Positions 52,420 through 62,396 of a stretch of 64,000 nucleotides of DNA are shown here, piece after piece. Both the position numbers and the translations under genes were made by a program. The DNA comes from an uncultured bacterium (lineage in GTDB: Bacteria > Pseudomonadota > Alphaproteobacteria > Sphingomonadales > Sphingomonadaceae), in contig CAISGR010000318.1 of the NCBI GenBank assembly GCA_903884945.1, forward strand, positions 35,585 to 99,584, in the 5' to 3' direction. The notes below the pieces were generated by a model, which searched no databases, was not told the origin of the DNA, and saw only the letters and a list, made by a program, of their open reading frames with translations. Every line of letters starts with the position of its first letter. The first letter of the stretch is position 1.

Positions 52420-53748
52420 TTAGGCGACGGGCACGCCGAACAGGTCATGCTCGTCGGCGTCCTCGATCTCGACCGGGACGATATCGCCCTGCCGCAGATG
52501 CCCGGCGTCGCGCAGATGGACCTCGCCGTCGATCTCGGGCGCATCGGCCTTGGAACGGCCGGTTGCTCCGTCGCCTTCGACCGCGTCGATGATCACGTCG
52601 AGCGTCCGGCCGATCTTCGCCTGCAGCTTGTCCGCCGAGATCCGCGCGGTCAGCTCCATCAGGCGGGCGTAGCGTTCTTCCTTGATCTCTTCGGGCACCT
52701 GGTCGGGCAGGGCGTTGGCGGCCGCGCCCTCGACCGGTTCGAAGCGGAAGGCGCCGACTCGATCGAGCTGGGCTTCTTCGAGCCAGTCCATCAGATATTT
52801 GAAATCGTCCTCCGTCTCACCCGGGAAGCCGACCACGAAGGTGGAGCGGATCGCGATGTCGGGCGCGATGGCGCGCCAGTTCTTGATGCGCTCGAGTATC
52901 TTCGCCTCGTTGGCCGGTCGCTTCATTGCCTTGAGCACGGCGCGCGAGGCGTGCTGGAACGGAATGTCGAGATAGGGGAGCACCAGCCCCTCGGCCATCA
53001 GCGGGATGACCTGGTCGACATGGGGATATGGGTAGACATAGTGAAGCCGTACCCAGGCGCCGAGCTTGCCGAGTTCGCGCGACAGGTCGGTCATGTGCGC
53101 GCGGACTTCCGCCCCGTGCCACATCCGCGGCTGGTGGCGGATATCGACGCCATAGGCCGACGTGTCCTGGCTGATGACCAGCAGTTCCTTCGTGCCGGCC
53201 TCGATCAGCTTCTCCGCCTCGCGCAGGATCGCGTCGGGGCGCCGCGACACGAGATCGCCGCGCAGGCTGGGGATGATGCAGAAGGCGCAGCGATGGTTGC
53301 AGCCTTCCGAGATCTTCAGATAGCTGTAGTGGCGCGGGGTGAGCTTGAGCCCGCTTTCGGGGACGAGGTTGAGAAAGGCGCTGGGCGGCATCGGCGCCGC
53401 TTCGTGCACCGCGCCGACCACTTCCTCATATTGATGCGCGCCGGTGACCGCGAGCACATTGGGGAAGCGGGCGCGGATCGTTTCCGCTTCCTTGCCCATG
53501 CAGCCCGTGACGATGACCCGGCCATTTTCGGCGATCGCCTCGCCGATCGCCTCGAGGCTTTCCTCCTTGGCGGAATCGAGGAAGCCGCACGTGTTGACGA
53601 GCACCACGTCCGCCCCGGCATAGTCCGGCGACATGGCGTAGCCGTCCGAGCGGAGCTTGGTGAGGATGCGCTCGCTGTCGACGAGATTCTTCGGACAGCC
53701 GAGCGAAACCATGCCGATTTTCGGCGGGGTGGGAAGGATTGTTGCCAT
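52420..53748 (-). CDS. rimO: Ribosomal protein S12 methylthiotransferase
   Basis: [20 protein letters not shown]; radical [31 protein letters not shown] domain. Confidence 0.97.
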   Translation of the reverse strand: MATILPTPPKIGMVSLGCPKNLVDSERILTKLRSDGYAMSPDYAGADVVLVNTCGFLDSAKEESLEAIGEAIAENGRVIVTGCMGKEAETIRARFPNVLAVTGAHQYEEVVGAVHEAAPMPPSAFLNLVPESGLKLTPRHYSYLKISEGCNHRCAFCIIPSLRGDLVSRRPDAILREAEKLIEAGTKELLVISQDTSAYGVDIRHQPRMWHGAEVRAHMTDLSRELGKLGAWVRLHYVYPYPHVDQVIPLMAEGLVLPYLDIPFQHASRAVLKAMKRPANEAKILERIKNWRAIAPDIAIRSTFVVGFPGETEDDFKYLMDWLEEAQLDRVGAFRFEPVEGAAANALPDQVPEEIKEERYARLMELTARISADKLQAKIGRTLDVIIDAVEGDGATGRSKADAPEIDGEVHLRDAGHLRQGDIVPVEIEDADEHDLFGVPVA

Positions 53749-53873
53749 GGGAAGCCGCGCACATAGGCGTATTGCGCGGGATTTTCCAGTCGCCGTGGAT
53801 TCGGGTGGCGTCGCCGTTGGAATTCTGCCGGATTGAGCATAGCCAGGGGGATTGGAAAAGCCGGAGCGAATCC

Positions 53874-54116
53874 ATGAAATTGCATCAGACGCGGGAGAAG
53901 CTGGAGGTGCTGGATTGCGGGCTGGTGGGCTCTTCGTTCGAGGATGTCGACATGTCGTCCTCGTCGTTCCGGAACGTCACCCTCGCAGGGGCCAGGATCA
54001 GCGACGCCGATTTGGCGGGCGTGGCGATCACGGATTCGGCGGTCGAGGGGATGACGATCGACGGGATCAGCGTTGGCGATCTCTTCAGGGCCAATTGGGC
54101 TTCGAACGAGACGTGA
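53874..54116 (+). CDS. Small pentapeptide-repeat-like protein
   Basis: 80 aa; [33 protein letters not shown]. Confidence 0.8.
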   Translation: MKLHQTREKLEVLDCGLVGSSFEDVDMSSSSFRNVTLAGARISDADLAGVAITDSAVEGMTIDGISVGDLFRANWASNET

Positions 54117-54145
54117 TGGACTGAAAACCCATTCATTAACCGTCC

Positions 54146-54171
54146 TTCCCCAGCGAAGGCTGGGGTCCAGT
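54146..54171 (+). repeat. REP-like hairpin, left arm
   Basis: TTCCCCAGCGAAGGCTGGGGTCCAGT, internal hairpin CCCCAGC-GAAG-GCTGGGG; inverted copy at 54509-54534 with one mismatch in 26. Confidence 0.85.
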
Positions 54172-54187
54172 TGGGGGACATTTCTTG

Positions 54188-54342
54188 GATGAGCAGTTCT
54201 GCGTTTACATCATGGCGACCTTGAATCGGCAAGGGTACGGGAATTTCGAATGAAAGCCTGGAAGCGGGCATGGAAGGTGCGCGAGATCGAAGGATTCAAT
54301 CCGGATTGGGGAGACCTTTACGACCGGATCGCGCAACCATGA
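54188..54342 (+). pseudogene. Internally deleted GIY-YIG nuclease remnant
   Basis: DEQFCVYIMATLNRQGYGNFE* (N-terminus-like) then, out of frame, MKAWKRAWKVREIEGFNPDWGDLYDRIAQP* (C-terminus-like); central catalytic part absent. Confidence 0.65.
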
Positions 54343-54384
54343 ACTTCTCCTTTTTCCTTTCTGCCTTCCTCAGCGAAGGAGCAT

Positions 54385-54438
54385 CGGGTCGGATCGTCCC
54401 CTGGACGATCCTTGAATGTGCGGGGCACATTCGACCCG
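54385..54438. repeat. Nested palindrome capable of forming a three-way junction
   Basis: Outer stem CGGGTC/GACCCG enclosing GGATCGTCC-CCT-GGACGATCC and GAATGTGC-GGG-GCACATTC. Confidence 0.85.
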
Positions 54439-54493
54439 TTGCTGGCCCGGTAACGACACGCCCGACGCATCGTCACGAAGGCCGGCGTAGATC

Positions 54494-55084
54494 ATGACCG
54501 ATATCCCGACTGGGCCCCAGCCTTCGCTGGGGAAGAAGGAGTGGAGGTTGGAACCTCACCCTGATTTCCCGAGCCATGCCATCCAGTCGATCTCGGTTGA
54601 TGTCGATCGGGAAGCGGGCGGTGGCCTGTTTCTGAACTATTGTGTGACCGGCGCGATCGAGGATGTACTTTGGCCGGATGGCGAGCCGCCCCAAACCTCC
54701 GGCCCCACCGATCGGCTATGGGAACATAGCTGCTTCGAGGCTTTTGTGGGGCGCCCCGACAAACCGGACTATATCGAGCTCAATGCCACGACATCGTTGC
54801 GATGGGCTCTCTACGCGTTCGAAGATTATCGCACGGGCATGACTGCCGTCGATACAGCCTTCAGCGTAATGGTGAGGTTCCGTACGGACAGTCTTGAAGT
54901 GCGCGTTTCAGCCCTGCCTCCCGACTGGTCGCGTGCGGGTGAACTGCTCCTCGGCCTCTCGGCCATCATCGAGGCGAAGGACGGCAGCAAATCCTATTGG
55001 GCGCTAGCCCATGCGCCGGGCCCGCCGGATTTTCACAACCGGGATTGCTTTACCGCGCGCCTCGCGGCACCCACCGGGCCATGA
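54494..55084 (+). CDS. DOMON-like domain protein
   Basis: WRLEPHPDFPSHAIQSISVDVDREAGGGLFLNYCVTG...DRLWEHSCFEAFVG; first codons lie inside the right repeat arm. Confidence 0.75.
   Translation: MTDIPTGPQPSLGKKEWRLEPHPDFPSHAIQSISVDVDREAGGGLFLNYCVTGAIEDVLWPDGEPPQTSGPTDRLWEHSCFEAFVGRPDKPDYIELNATTSLRWALYAFEDYRTGMTAVDTAFSVMVRFRTDSLEVRVSALPPDWSRAGELLLGLSAIIEAKDGSKSYWALAHAPGPPDFHNRDCFTARLAAPTGP
54509..54534 (-). repeat. REP-like hairpin, right arm (inverted)
   Basis: Reverse complement TTCCCCAGCGAAGGCTGGGGCCCAGT, 25/26 identical to the left arm. Confidence 0.85.
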
Positions 55085-56280
55085 AATTCGGTATCGATCG
55101 CCTCCTCGCCGACCCTGTCTTGCGCCAGCCGCTGGAGGGGAAGCGGGTCGCATTGCTCGCCCATCCGGCCTCCGTAACCGCCGATCTGACCCATTCGCTC
55201 GACGCGCTGGTCGCGAGCGGGCTGAACGTCAGCGCGGTGTTCGGGCCGCAGCATGGCGTGCGCGGCGACCTGCAGGACAATATGATGGAGTCGCCCGACT
55301 TCACTGATCCGACCTATGGCATGCCGGTCTTCAGCCTGTACGGCGAGGTCCGCCGTCCCACGGGCCAGTCGATGGGCACGTTCGACGTGATGCTGGTCGA
55401 CATGCAGGATCTGGGCTGCCGCATCTACACCTTCATCACGACCCTTCGCTACGTGCTCGAGGCCGCGGCCGAGCATGGCAAATCGGTATGGGTGCTGGAC
55501 CGGCCTAACCCGGCGGGGCGCCCGGTCGAGGGTTTGACCCTGCTGCCAGGCTGGGAGAGCTTTGTCGGCGCCGGGCCAATGCCGATGCGACACGGCATGA
55601 CGCTGGGTGAACTGGGCCACTGGTTCATCGCCACGCTGGGACTCGATGTCGACTATCGGGTGATCGAGATGGAAGGGTGGGCGCCCGAGGCGGGCCCCGG
55701 CTATGGCTGGCCGCTGGGCGAGCGGATCTGGATCAACCCCAGCCCGAATGCGCCCAACCTGCCCATGGCGCGGGACTATGCCGGCACGGTGATGCTCGAG
55801 GGCACCACGCTGTCCGAGGGGCGGGGCACCACGCGACCGCTCGAACTGTTCGGCGCGCCCGATATCGACGCGCGCGCGATAATCGCGGCGATGCGTGGGC
55901 TTGCCCCGGATTGGCTGGCCGGGTGCCTCCTGCGCGATATCTGGTTCCAGCCGACCTTCCACAAGCATGTCGGGCAGCTTTGCAACGGCGTGCAGATCCA
56001 TGCCGAGGGGCCGGCCTATGATCATCACGCCTTCCGGCCGTGGCGCGTGCAGGCGCTCGCCTTCAAGGCGATCCGGCGCCTCTATCCCGACTATCCACTA
56101 TGGCGCGATTTCCCGTACGAATATGAGTTCGGCAAACTCGCCATCGACGTGATCAACGGCGGACCGGGGCTGCGCGAATGGGTCGACGACGCGACGGCGG
56201 GCCCGGCCGATCTGGACGCCGTGACCGAGCCGGACGAGGCTGCCTGGGCGGTCGCGCGTCGCCCGTATCTGCTCTATTGA
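55081..56280 (+). CDS. DUF1343 protein (NamZ-type exo-beta-N-acetylmuramidase family)
   Basis: VALLAHPASVT, VFGPQHGVRGDLQDNM, DVMLVDMQDLGCRIYTFITTLRYVLEAA, VLDRPNPAG; ATGA overlap with upstream CDS. Confidence 0.9.
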   Translation: MKFGIDRLLADPVLRQPLEGKRVALLAHPASVTADLTHSLDALVASGLNVSAVFGPQHGVRGDLQDNMMESPDFTDPTYGMPVFSLYGEVRRPTGQSMGTFDVMLVDMQDLGCRIYTFITTLRYVLEAAAEHGKSVWVLDRPNPAGRPVEGLTLLPGWESFVGAGPMPMRHGMTLGELGHWFIATLGLDVDYRVIEMEGWAPEAGPGYGWPLGERIWINPSPNAPNLPMARDYAGTVMLEGTTLSEGRGTTRPLELFGAPDIDARAIIAAMRGLAPDWLAGCLLRDIWFQPTFHKHVGQLCNGVQIHAEGPAYDHHAFRPWRVQALAFKAIRRLYPDYPLWRDFPYEYEFGKLAIDVINGGPGLREWVDDATAGPADLDAVTEPDEAAWAVARRPYLLY

Positions 56281-56293
56281 GTCGGGACCGGAA

Positions 56294-56401
56294 TCAGGCC
56301 GGATCGCGATCGGTGAGGCTGACGAAGCCGACCACCAGGATGAAGAACAGCATCGACGCGACTACCAGATACAGAAACCAGTCATCTCCCGAAAATGCCA
56401 T
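56294..56401 (-). CDS. 35-aa single-TM small protein (not in ORF track)
   Basis: MAFSGDDWFLYLVVASMLFFILVVGFVSLTDRDPA*; upstream AAGGGAGCGTCGAG-ATG gives a plausible Shine-Dalgarno. Confidence 0.55.
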   Translation of the reverse strand: MAFSGDDWFLYLVVASMLFFILVVGFVSLTDRDPA

Positions 56402-56534
56402 CTCGACGCTCCCTTGTGTGTTGGACGGACCATGGTGCGACGCGCACGCGCCCGTTCCTTTGATTCCGGTCAAAAGGCACGGCTTCGCCTAGCCGGACGA
56501 CAGGATGGATCAAACCGGGTCCAAACGCTGAACC

Positions 56535-56680
56535 GCGCCACGGCACGCGCTTTCGTCGGGACGGCAATGCTGGAGGGGACCAATCTGCCGGAAGGCCGGG
56601 CGCGACCTGACCGCTCGAGTCATTTGGCGCACCGGATATCGATGCACGCGCCGTGGTGGCGGGGATGCGCGGCTCGCGCC
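56535..56680 (+). pseudogene. Decayed partial duplicate of the DUF1343 gene
   Basis: NRATARAFVGTAMLEGTNLPEGRA -frameshift- FGAPDIDARAVVAGMRG matches MARDYAGTVMLEGTTLSEGRGTTRPLELFGAPDIDARAIIAAMRG of 55081..56280. Confidence 0.8.
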
Positions 56681-56797
56681 CGGTGGGCTGCGCGCGTGCG
56701 CCGGCTGAGGTCTCGGCCGGCGAGCGGGCCAGCTTGAATAGCCCCATCCTCCAATGGCATGACCGCGCGGGGTTGATCTGCGTTGGGGGGGATTCGG

Positions 56798-58426
56798 ATG
56801 CGGAAGATGATGGTGCGCGTGGTGGCGCTGGGGCTCGGCTGCGTCTCGTCAGGGGCTATTGCCCGGCAACAGGCCGCCCCGCCACTGCCGACGCCTGCGC
56901 CGGAACAGGCGCCGCCGGCGGTGGCGCCGCCAGTCGTCGCGCAGATGCCCGCGCCGGCGTCCAAGGGTAAGCCGCCATCGCATTATCTGCGCTGCGATGG
57001 CTTGCCTGACAATATGTCTGTTGGCGAAAGCGCGGCCCGGCTGATCTCGCTCAGTCTCGTCGTCGGGCTGCTGGCGCCGCCGCACGAATCAGCGGATATT
57101 TCCAAACGTTATGTCGGGGCCGAGGGCGTTGCGGCGTGCGATGCGGCGCTGGCCGGAGAATCGGACGAGGTTCGCCGTGCGCAGTTGATCCTGGCGCGGG
57201 CGATCCATCATATCGAGGCGAAGGAGTATGACGCGGCGATCGCGGATACCCGCGAGGTGCACGCGATGAACGGGCCAGTCGCCTCTTCGATCGGATTTCG
57301 CCAGAGCCTGGCGCTGTCCGCCCTCGAACTGGAAGCGGCTGCGCTGCTGCGCCAGCGCAAGCCGGACAAGGCGGAGCAGACAGCGATCGCCATGGCGGAG
57401 GAATCGCCCTGGGATCTGGATAATTTCGTTCACGCCTTGCGCTATGTCGGGGTGTCACCGGCGTTGCCGCCGGAAAAACGGGCCTTTGTCGATAAATATG
57501 CCCGATTGCGTCCGGACGGCATCACGGTCCGCGCCGCAGCGAGAAGATGGAACGGCGATTTCGCCGGGGCGGCGGATGATCTGCAGACGTTGCGGGCGCT
57601 GCTCGACTCCATCCGCTCCGAGGAGAAGGGACCCATCAAGCTTCCCGCGCTGACCTCCGGCATCGCCGTCGATTATGCGCTCGCGGGTCAGATGGACAAG
57701 GCGCGAGCGCTTGGCGCGGAAGCCCGCAAGGATGTCGAGGAACTCGCGGCCGGCCCCGAAGCGATGTCCCGCAATACGGAGATCAGTCAGGCGGCCGAGG
57801 CGCTCGATTTCCTCGGCGTGATCGAAAAGCTGGCCAATGGGCAGCTCGATGCGGCGCGTGCGGCATTCGCGGCACGCTCGCGCTGGCTTCAGCCCGGAGC
57901 GGCCGCCGTTGCGACACTGAGCGAGCGGCTGCGGGCCGGCGCGAAGCCGGACCAGCTGACTGGCGCGCTCGCGACGGAGCCGGAGGCGATCCGCAAGACT
58001 TTCTTCGACGTGCGCTATGCGGCGATGACGGAGGGCAAGAATGCGGCTGGTCTGTTGTGGGGGGCGATTCGCAATCCCATCTCCGGTGGTGCCTATAGCG
58101 GGCTTGCCCGCAACACGTGGCGGATCGAGAAATCCAAATATCTCACTGCGGCCAAGAGCGGCAATCTCCGGGGGTGGGAGGGGATCGTCGTCACCAACGG
58201 GGACGGCGTGCCTGCGGGGGAGGCCCTGTTGCTTCACGCGGCATTGATCGCGAAAGCCCGGGGCAAGACCGGATTCGTGATCGCGCCCGTCCGCCAAAGG
58301 ATCGACGTCGCCTTCGTGAAATTTGCCAATGCGGGTGATTCCGGATTCCCGGCGGACCTCCTCGTCGACGCGCAGGCGGTGACTGACGGCCTGGCACCCG
58401 TCATTCCACAGCCGGTGACGAAATAG
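56798..58426 (+). CDS. Secreted/periplasmic TPR-like hypothetical protein
   Basis: Signal peptide-like VRVVALGLGCVSSGAIA; helical repeat regions. Confidence 0.75.
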   Translation: MRKMMVRVVALGLGCVSSGAIARQQAAPPLPTPAPEQAPPAVAPPVVAQMPAPASKGKPPSHYLRCDGLPDNMSVGESAARLISLSLVVGLLAPPHESADISKRYVGAEGVAACDAALAGESDEVRRAQLILARAIHHIEAKEYDAAIADTREVHAMNGPVASSIGFRQSLALSALELEAAALLRQRKPDKAEQTAIAMAEESPWDLDNFVHALRYVGVSPALPPEKRAFVDKYARLRPDGITVRAAARRWNGDFAGAADDLQTLRALLDSIRSEEKGPIKLPALTSGIAVDYALAGQMDKARALGAEARKDVEELAAGPEAMSRNTEISQAAEALDFLGVIEKLANGQLDAARAAFAARSRWLQPGAAAVATLSERLRAGAKPDQLTGALATEPEAIRKTFFDVRYAAMTEGKNAAGLLWGAIRNPISGGAYSGLARNTWRIEKSKYLTAAKSGNLRGWEGIVVTNGDGVPAGEALLLHAALIAKARGKTGFVIAPVRQRIDVAFVKFANAGDSGFPADLLVDAQAVTDGLAPVIPQPVTK

Positions 58427-58432
58427 ACGGGC

Positions 58433-59617
58433 CTAACGCTTCCGGGTCAGCTCGCGCATCGCGTCGTCCAGCCCCGCTAGGGTCAGCGGGTACATGCGGT
58501 CGTTCATCAGTTCGCGGATGATGCGGACTGACTGCGAATAGCCCCATTGCTGTTCGGGCACCGGATTGAGCCAGACCGCCGCGGGATAGGTGGTGGTCAG
58601 GCGGTGCATCCACACCGCGCCCGCCTCCTCGTTGAAATGCTCGACCGAGCCGCCCGGATGGGTGATCTCGTACGGGCTCATCGAAGCGTCACCGACCAGC
58701 ACCAGCTTGTAGTCATGGCCATATTTGTGGAGCACGTCCCACAAGGGCGTGCGTTCGGTGAAGCGGCGGCGATTGTCCTTCCACACGCCTTCGTACGGGC
58801 AATTGTGGAAGTAGAAGAATTCGAGATTCTTGAACTCGGTGGTCGCCGCCGAGAACAGCTCCTCGCAGAGCTTCACCCAGGGATCCATCGAGCCGCCGAC
58901 GTCCAGGAACAGCAGCAGCTTGACGGCATTGTGCCGTTCCGGCCGCATCACCACGTCGAGCCAGCCCTGGCGGGCCGTGCCGTCGATCGTCGCGTCGATG
59001 TCCAGTTCGTCGGCGGCGCCTTCGCGCGCGAAGCGACGCAGGCGGCGCAGCGCGATCTTGATGTTGCGGGTGCCGAGTTCGCGGGTGTTGTCGAGATTCT
59101 TGAAGTCGCGCTGGTCCCACACTTTCAGCGCGCGCTTGTGCTTGCTCTCGCCGCCGATCCGCACGCCCTCCGGATTGTAGCCCGAATTGCCATAGGGGCT
59201 GGTGCCGCCGGTGCCGACCCATTTGTTGCCGCCCTGGTGACGGCCCTGCTGCTCCTCGATCCGCTTCTTGAGCGTCTCCATGATCTCGTCCCACGAGCCG
59301 AGCGACTTGATCGCCTCCATCTCCTCCGGGCTGAGATATTTTTCCGCGACGGCGCGCAGCCAGTCCTCGGGAATCTCGGCATTCTGCGTGCCGAAGGTCG
59401 TGGAAATGCCCTTGAACACCTTCGCGAACACCTGGTCGAAGCGGTCGAGCAGGCCCTCGTCCTTCACGTACACGGCGCGGGAGAGATAGTAGAAATCCTC
59501 CGGCGTGCGCTCGATCACGTCGCGATCGAGCGCCTCGAGCAGGAGGAGATGCTCCTTCATGCTCGCGGGAATGCCGGCGGCGCGGAGCTCGTCGAGGAAG
59601 TTCAGGAACATCGCCAC
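58433..59617 (-). CDS. VWA-domain protein (CoxE-like)
   Basis: VKLLLFLDVGGSMDPWVKLCEELFSAATTEFKNLEFFYFHNC; GDASMSPYE. Confidence 0.92.
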   Translation of the reverse strand: MAMFLNFLDELRAAGIPASMKEHLLLLEALDRDVIERTPEDFYYLSRAVYVKDEGLLDRFDQVFAKVFKGISTTFGTQNAEIPEDWLRAVAEKYLSPEEMEAIKSLGSWDEIMETLKKRIEEQQGRHQGGNKWVGTGGTSPYGNSGYNPEGVRIGGESKHKRALKVWDQRDFKNLDNTRELGTRNIKIALRRLRRFAREGAADELDIDATIDGTARQGWLDVVMRPERHNAVKLLLFLDVGGSMDPWVKLCEELFSAATTEFKNLEFFYFHNCPYEGVWKDNRRRFTERTPLWDVLHKYGHDYKLVLVGDASMSPYEITHPGGSVEHFNEEAGAVWMHRLTTTYPAAVWLNPVPEQQWGYSQSVRIIRELMNDRMYPLTLAGLDDAMRELTRKR

Positions 59618-59627
59618 GCCTTCGAGG

Positions 59628-60749
59628 TCATTTGAGGGTATTCGGATTGATGTTGATGGCCGAGTTTCCGTCGGGTGTGAAGGTCGTGCTTGAGCGGATC
59701 ATGCCGCCTTGCTTGTCGGCGCCGCTCAGGATGTCGCCGATCTGCGCCAGGGTCGGCATGGCGTCATAGCTGCCGAGAACATCGACGGTGCCGATGCCGT
59801 AACGCTTCACGACAAAACCCTTGCCCAGCAACAGGGCCGGCTCGACCGCGAAGGTGCCGCCCGCATCGTCGAGCAGGATCAGCGCGATCCGGCCGTCTTC
59901 CGGGCTGGCCGGCGACAGCACGTCGAGTTTGCGCCGCCCGGTGTCGACGACGCCGCTAAGGCACAGCGGCCTTGCACCATTCTGTGGAAAGGTGAGCGGC
60001 AACTTCGCCTCGGCGGCGGTTCCTGCCCCCTTGTCGATGACGATCGATCCGCCCAGCAGCGATGCGAGCAGCGCGTTGCCGGTGGAGGCCTTGTTCCTGA
60101 GCAGCCTGGCGCGCTTCCCTTCCGGAGCGGGGCAGGGCGCGGCAAGGTGGAGCGGAGTAGCCTCGATGGGCTTGTCCTTGCCGTCAAACCGCATGCCGGC
60201 CAGCAAGGCATCGAGCGCGCCCTCGACATCGGCGCTCCGTTCCGCGGGACCGCTCACGCGCAAGGCCACGATCCAGCTCCCGGCCCGGACGAAGCCCGCG
60301 GCCGTCGTCAGGGGCTTCCCCGCCGTCAGTTCACCCTTCTGGTAGATACGCCGTACCCCGGCATGCGGTACGCCCGCCACCGTGACCACGCTGTCGCTGC
60401 CGAGCGTTATGGCCGGGCCGAAGCGATCCCGAATCGCGCGGTCGGTCGCCCAGGTCGCGAGCGCCGTGTCGGCATAGCTTGGATAAAAGACGTAGATCGT
60501 CCCCTGGATCTCGTGATCGTCCGAATCATATTGCGCGACATTGTCGAGCCCCTTGCCCTTGAGCGATGCCTCGCCGGTCTGCGACAGGGACAGCACCCCC
60601 GCTTGCGCTGGCAGGCCGATGCCGCCCGCGGTGACCATGGCGAAGGGGCCCTCGAGCTTCCACGCGCCGGCGCCGGGATCGAGCTGGGCAACGGCCGGCC
60701 GGGCAAAAGCCACTGAAAGCATAAGCAGAAAAATGTGCCTGGCGGCCAT
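59628..60749 (-). CDS. Secreted hypothetical protein
   Basis: Signal peptide MAARHIFLLMLSVAFARPAVAQ; 10 bp upstream of the VWA gene. Confidence 0.8.
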   Translation of the reverse strand: MAARHIFLLMLSVAFARPAVAQLDPGAGAWKLEGPFAMVTAGGIGLPAQAGVLSLSQTGEASLKGKGLDNVAQYDSDDHEIQGTIYVFYPSYADTALATWATDRAIRDRFGPAITLGSDSVVTVAGVPHAGVRRIYQKGELTAGKPLTTAAGFVRAGSWIVALRVSGPAERSADVEGALDALLAGMRFDGKDKPIEATPLHLAAPCPAPEGKRARLLRNKASTGNALLASLLGGSIVIDKGAGTAAEAKLPLTFPQNGARPLCLSGVVDTGRRKLDVLSPASPEDGRIALILLDDAGGTFAVEPALLLGKGFVVKRYGIGTVDVLGSYDAMPTLAQIGDILSGADKQGGMIRSSTTFTPDGNSAININPNTLK

Positions 60750-60798
60750 GTGACCCCTCCCGGGTGGCATCATGCCATGCCGCGCGGCAGGAGCAAGC

Positions 60799-61362
60799 TC
60801 AGCGCGCGTAGACGTCGATCAGCGCGCCGACATAGTCGGGATCGTGCCCGGTGAGCTCCGCTGCCGGTCGGGCCCGCGGCGCCTTCCGCATTTCGGGTGT
60901 GCCATAGATGAAACCATAGACCGGGTAGACGGTCGTGCCGAGACCGTTCCGGTCGCGATACCAGACCTTTACCACGCTCCAGTCGTTGCCCTCGGACACA
61001 TCGGTGAGCGTCACGTCCTGTTCGGCGTGGCCGCGCTCCCCGTCGATGCGCGACCAGTTGGCATGGGTGACCATTGCCACGCGCGGCGTGACGACACGAC
61101 TGATCACGGCGACATGGCCGAGCGGGAGGCGGCTGGTTCTGGCGAAGACGATGACGGCGCCGACTTTGGGCGCATAGCCGCGCCGGTACCGGCCGTCCGC
61201 CTGGTCCCACCAGGTCCAGGCGTCGCCATAGATCTGGATGCCGGATGCGGCCCGCGCGAACGGGACGCACTCGCCCACATAGTCCAGCAGGGAGGTCGCC
61301 GCGGCGGGCGCAGCGGCAAAGGCCGCCGCGATCAACGCGATTTTCGACAGAAAGATACGCAT
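60799..61362 (-). CDS. Secreted CHAP-domain protein
   Basis: Signal peptide MRIFLSKIALIAAAFAAAPAAA; YVGECVPFARAASGIQIYGDAWTWWDQA; LGHVAVISRV (Cys/His catalytic pattern). Confidence 0.88.
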   Translation of the reverse strand: MRIFLSKIALIAAAFAAAPAAATSLLDYVGECVPFARAASGIQIYGDAWTWWDQADGRYRRGYAPKVGAVIVFARTSRLPLGHVAVISRVVTPRVAMVTHANWSRIDGERGHAEQDVTLTDVSEGNDWSVVKVWYRDRNGLGTTVYPVYGFIYGTPEMRKAPRARPAAELTGHDPDYVGALIDVYAR

Positions 61363-61468
61363 ACTCGGGCACCGTGACAGGTCGCCCCCCAAGCAACGGT
61401 ATCCGCTATTGGTTTACATCGCGTAAATCATGATCGGCCGCAGAGCGCCGTGGTGCGCAGGGCAGGGG

Positions 61469-62323
<855 letters not shown>

Positions 62324-62396
62324 GCCGCCGTCCAATCCCGTTTCGAATATCGGGTTTGGGGATAGAGGGATTTTGGGGCGCGGCGCAAGCGGGTGT

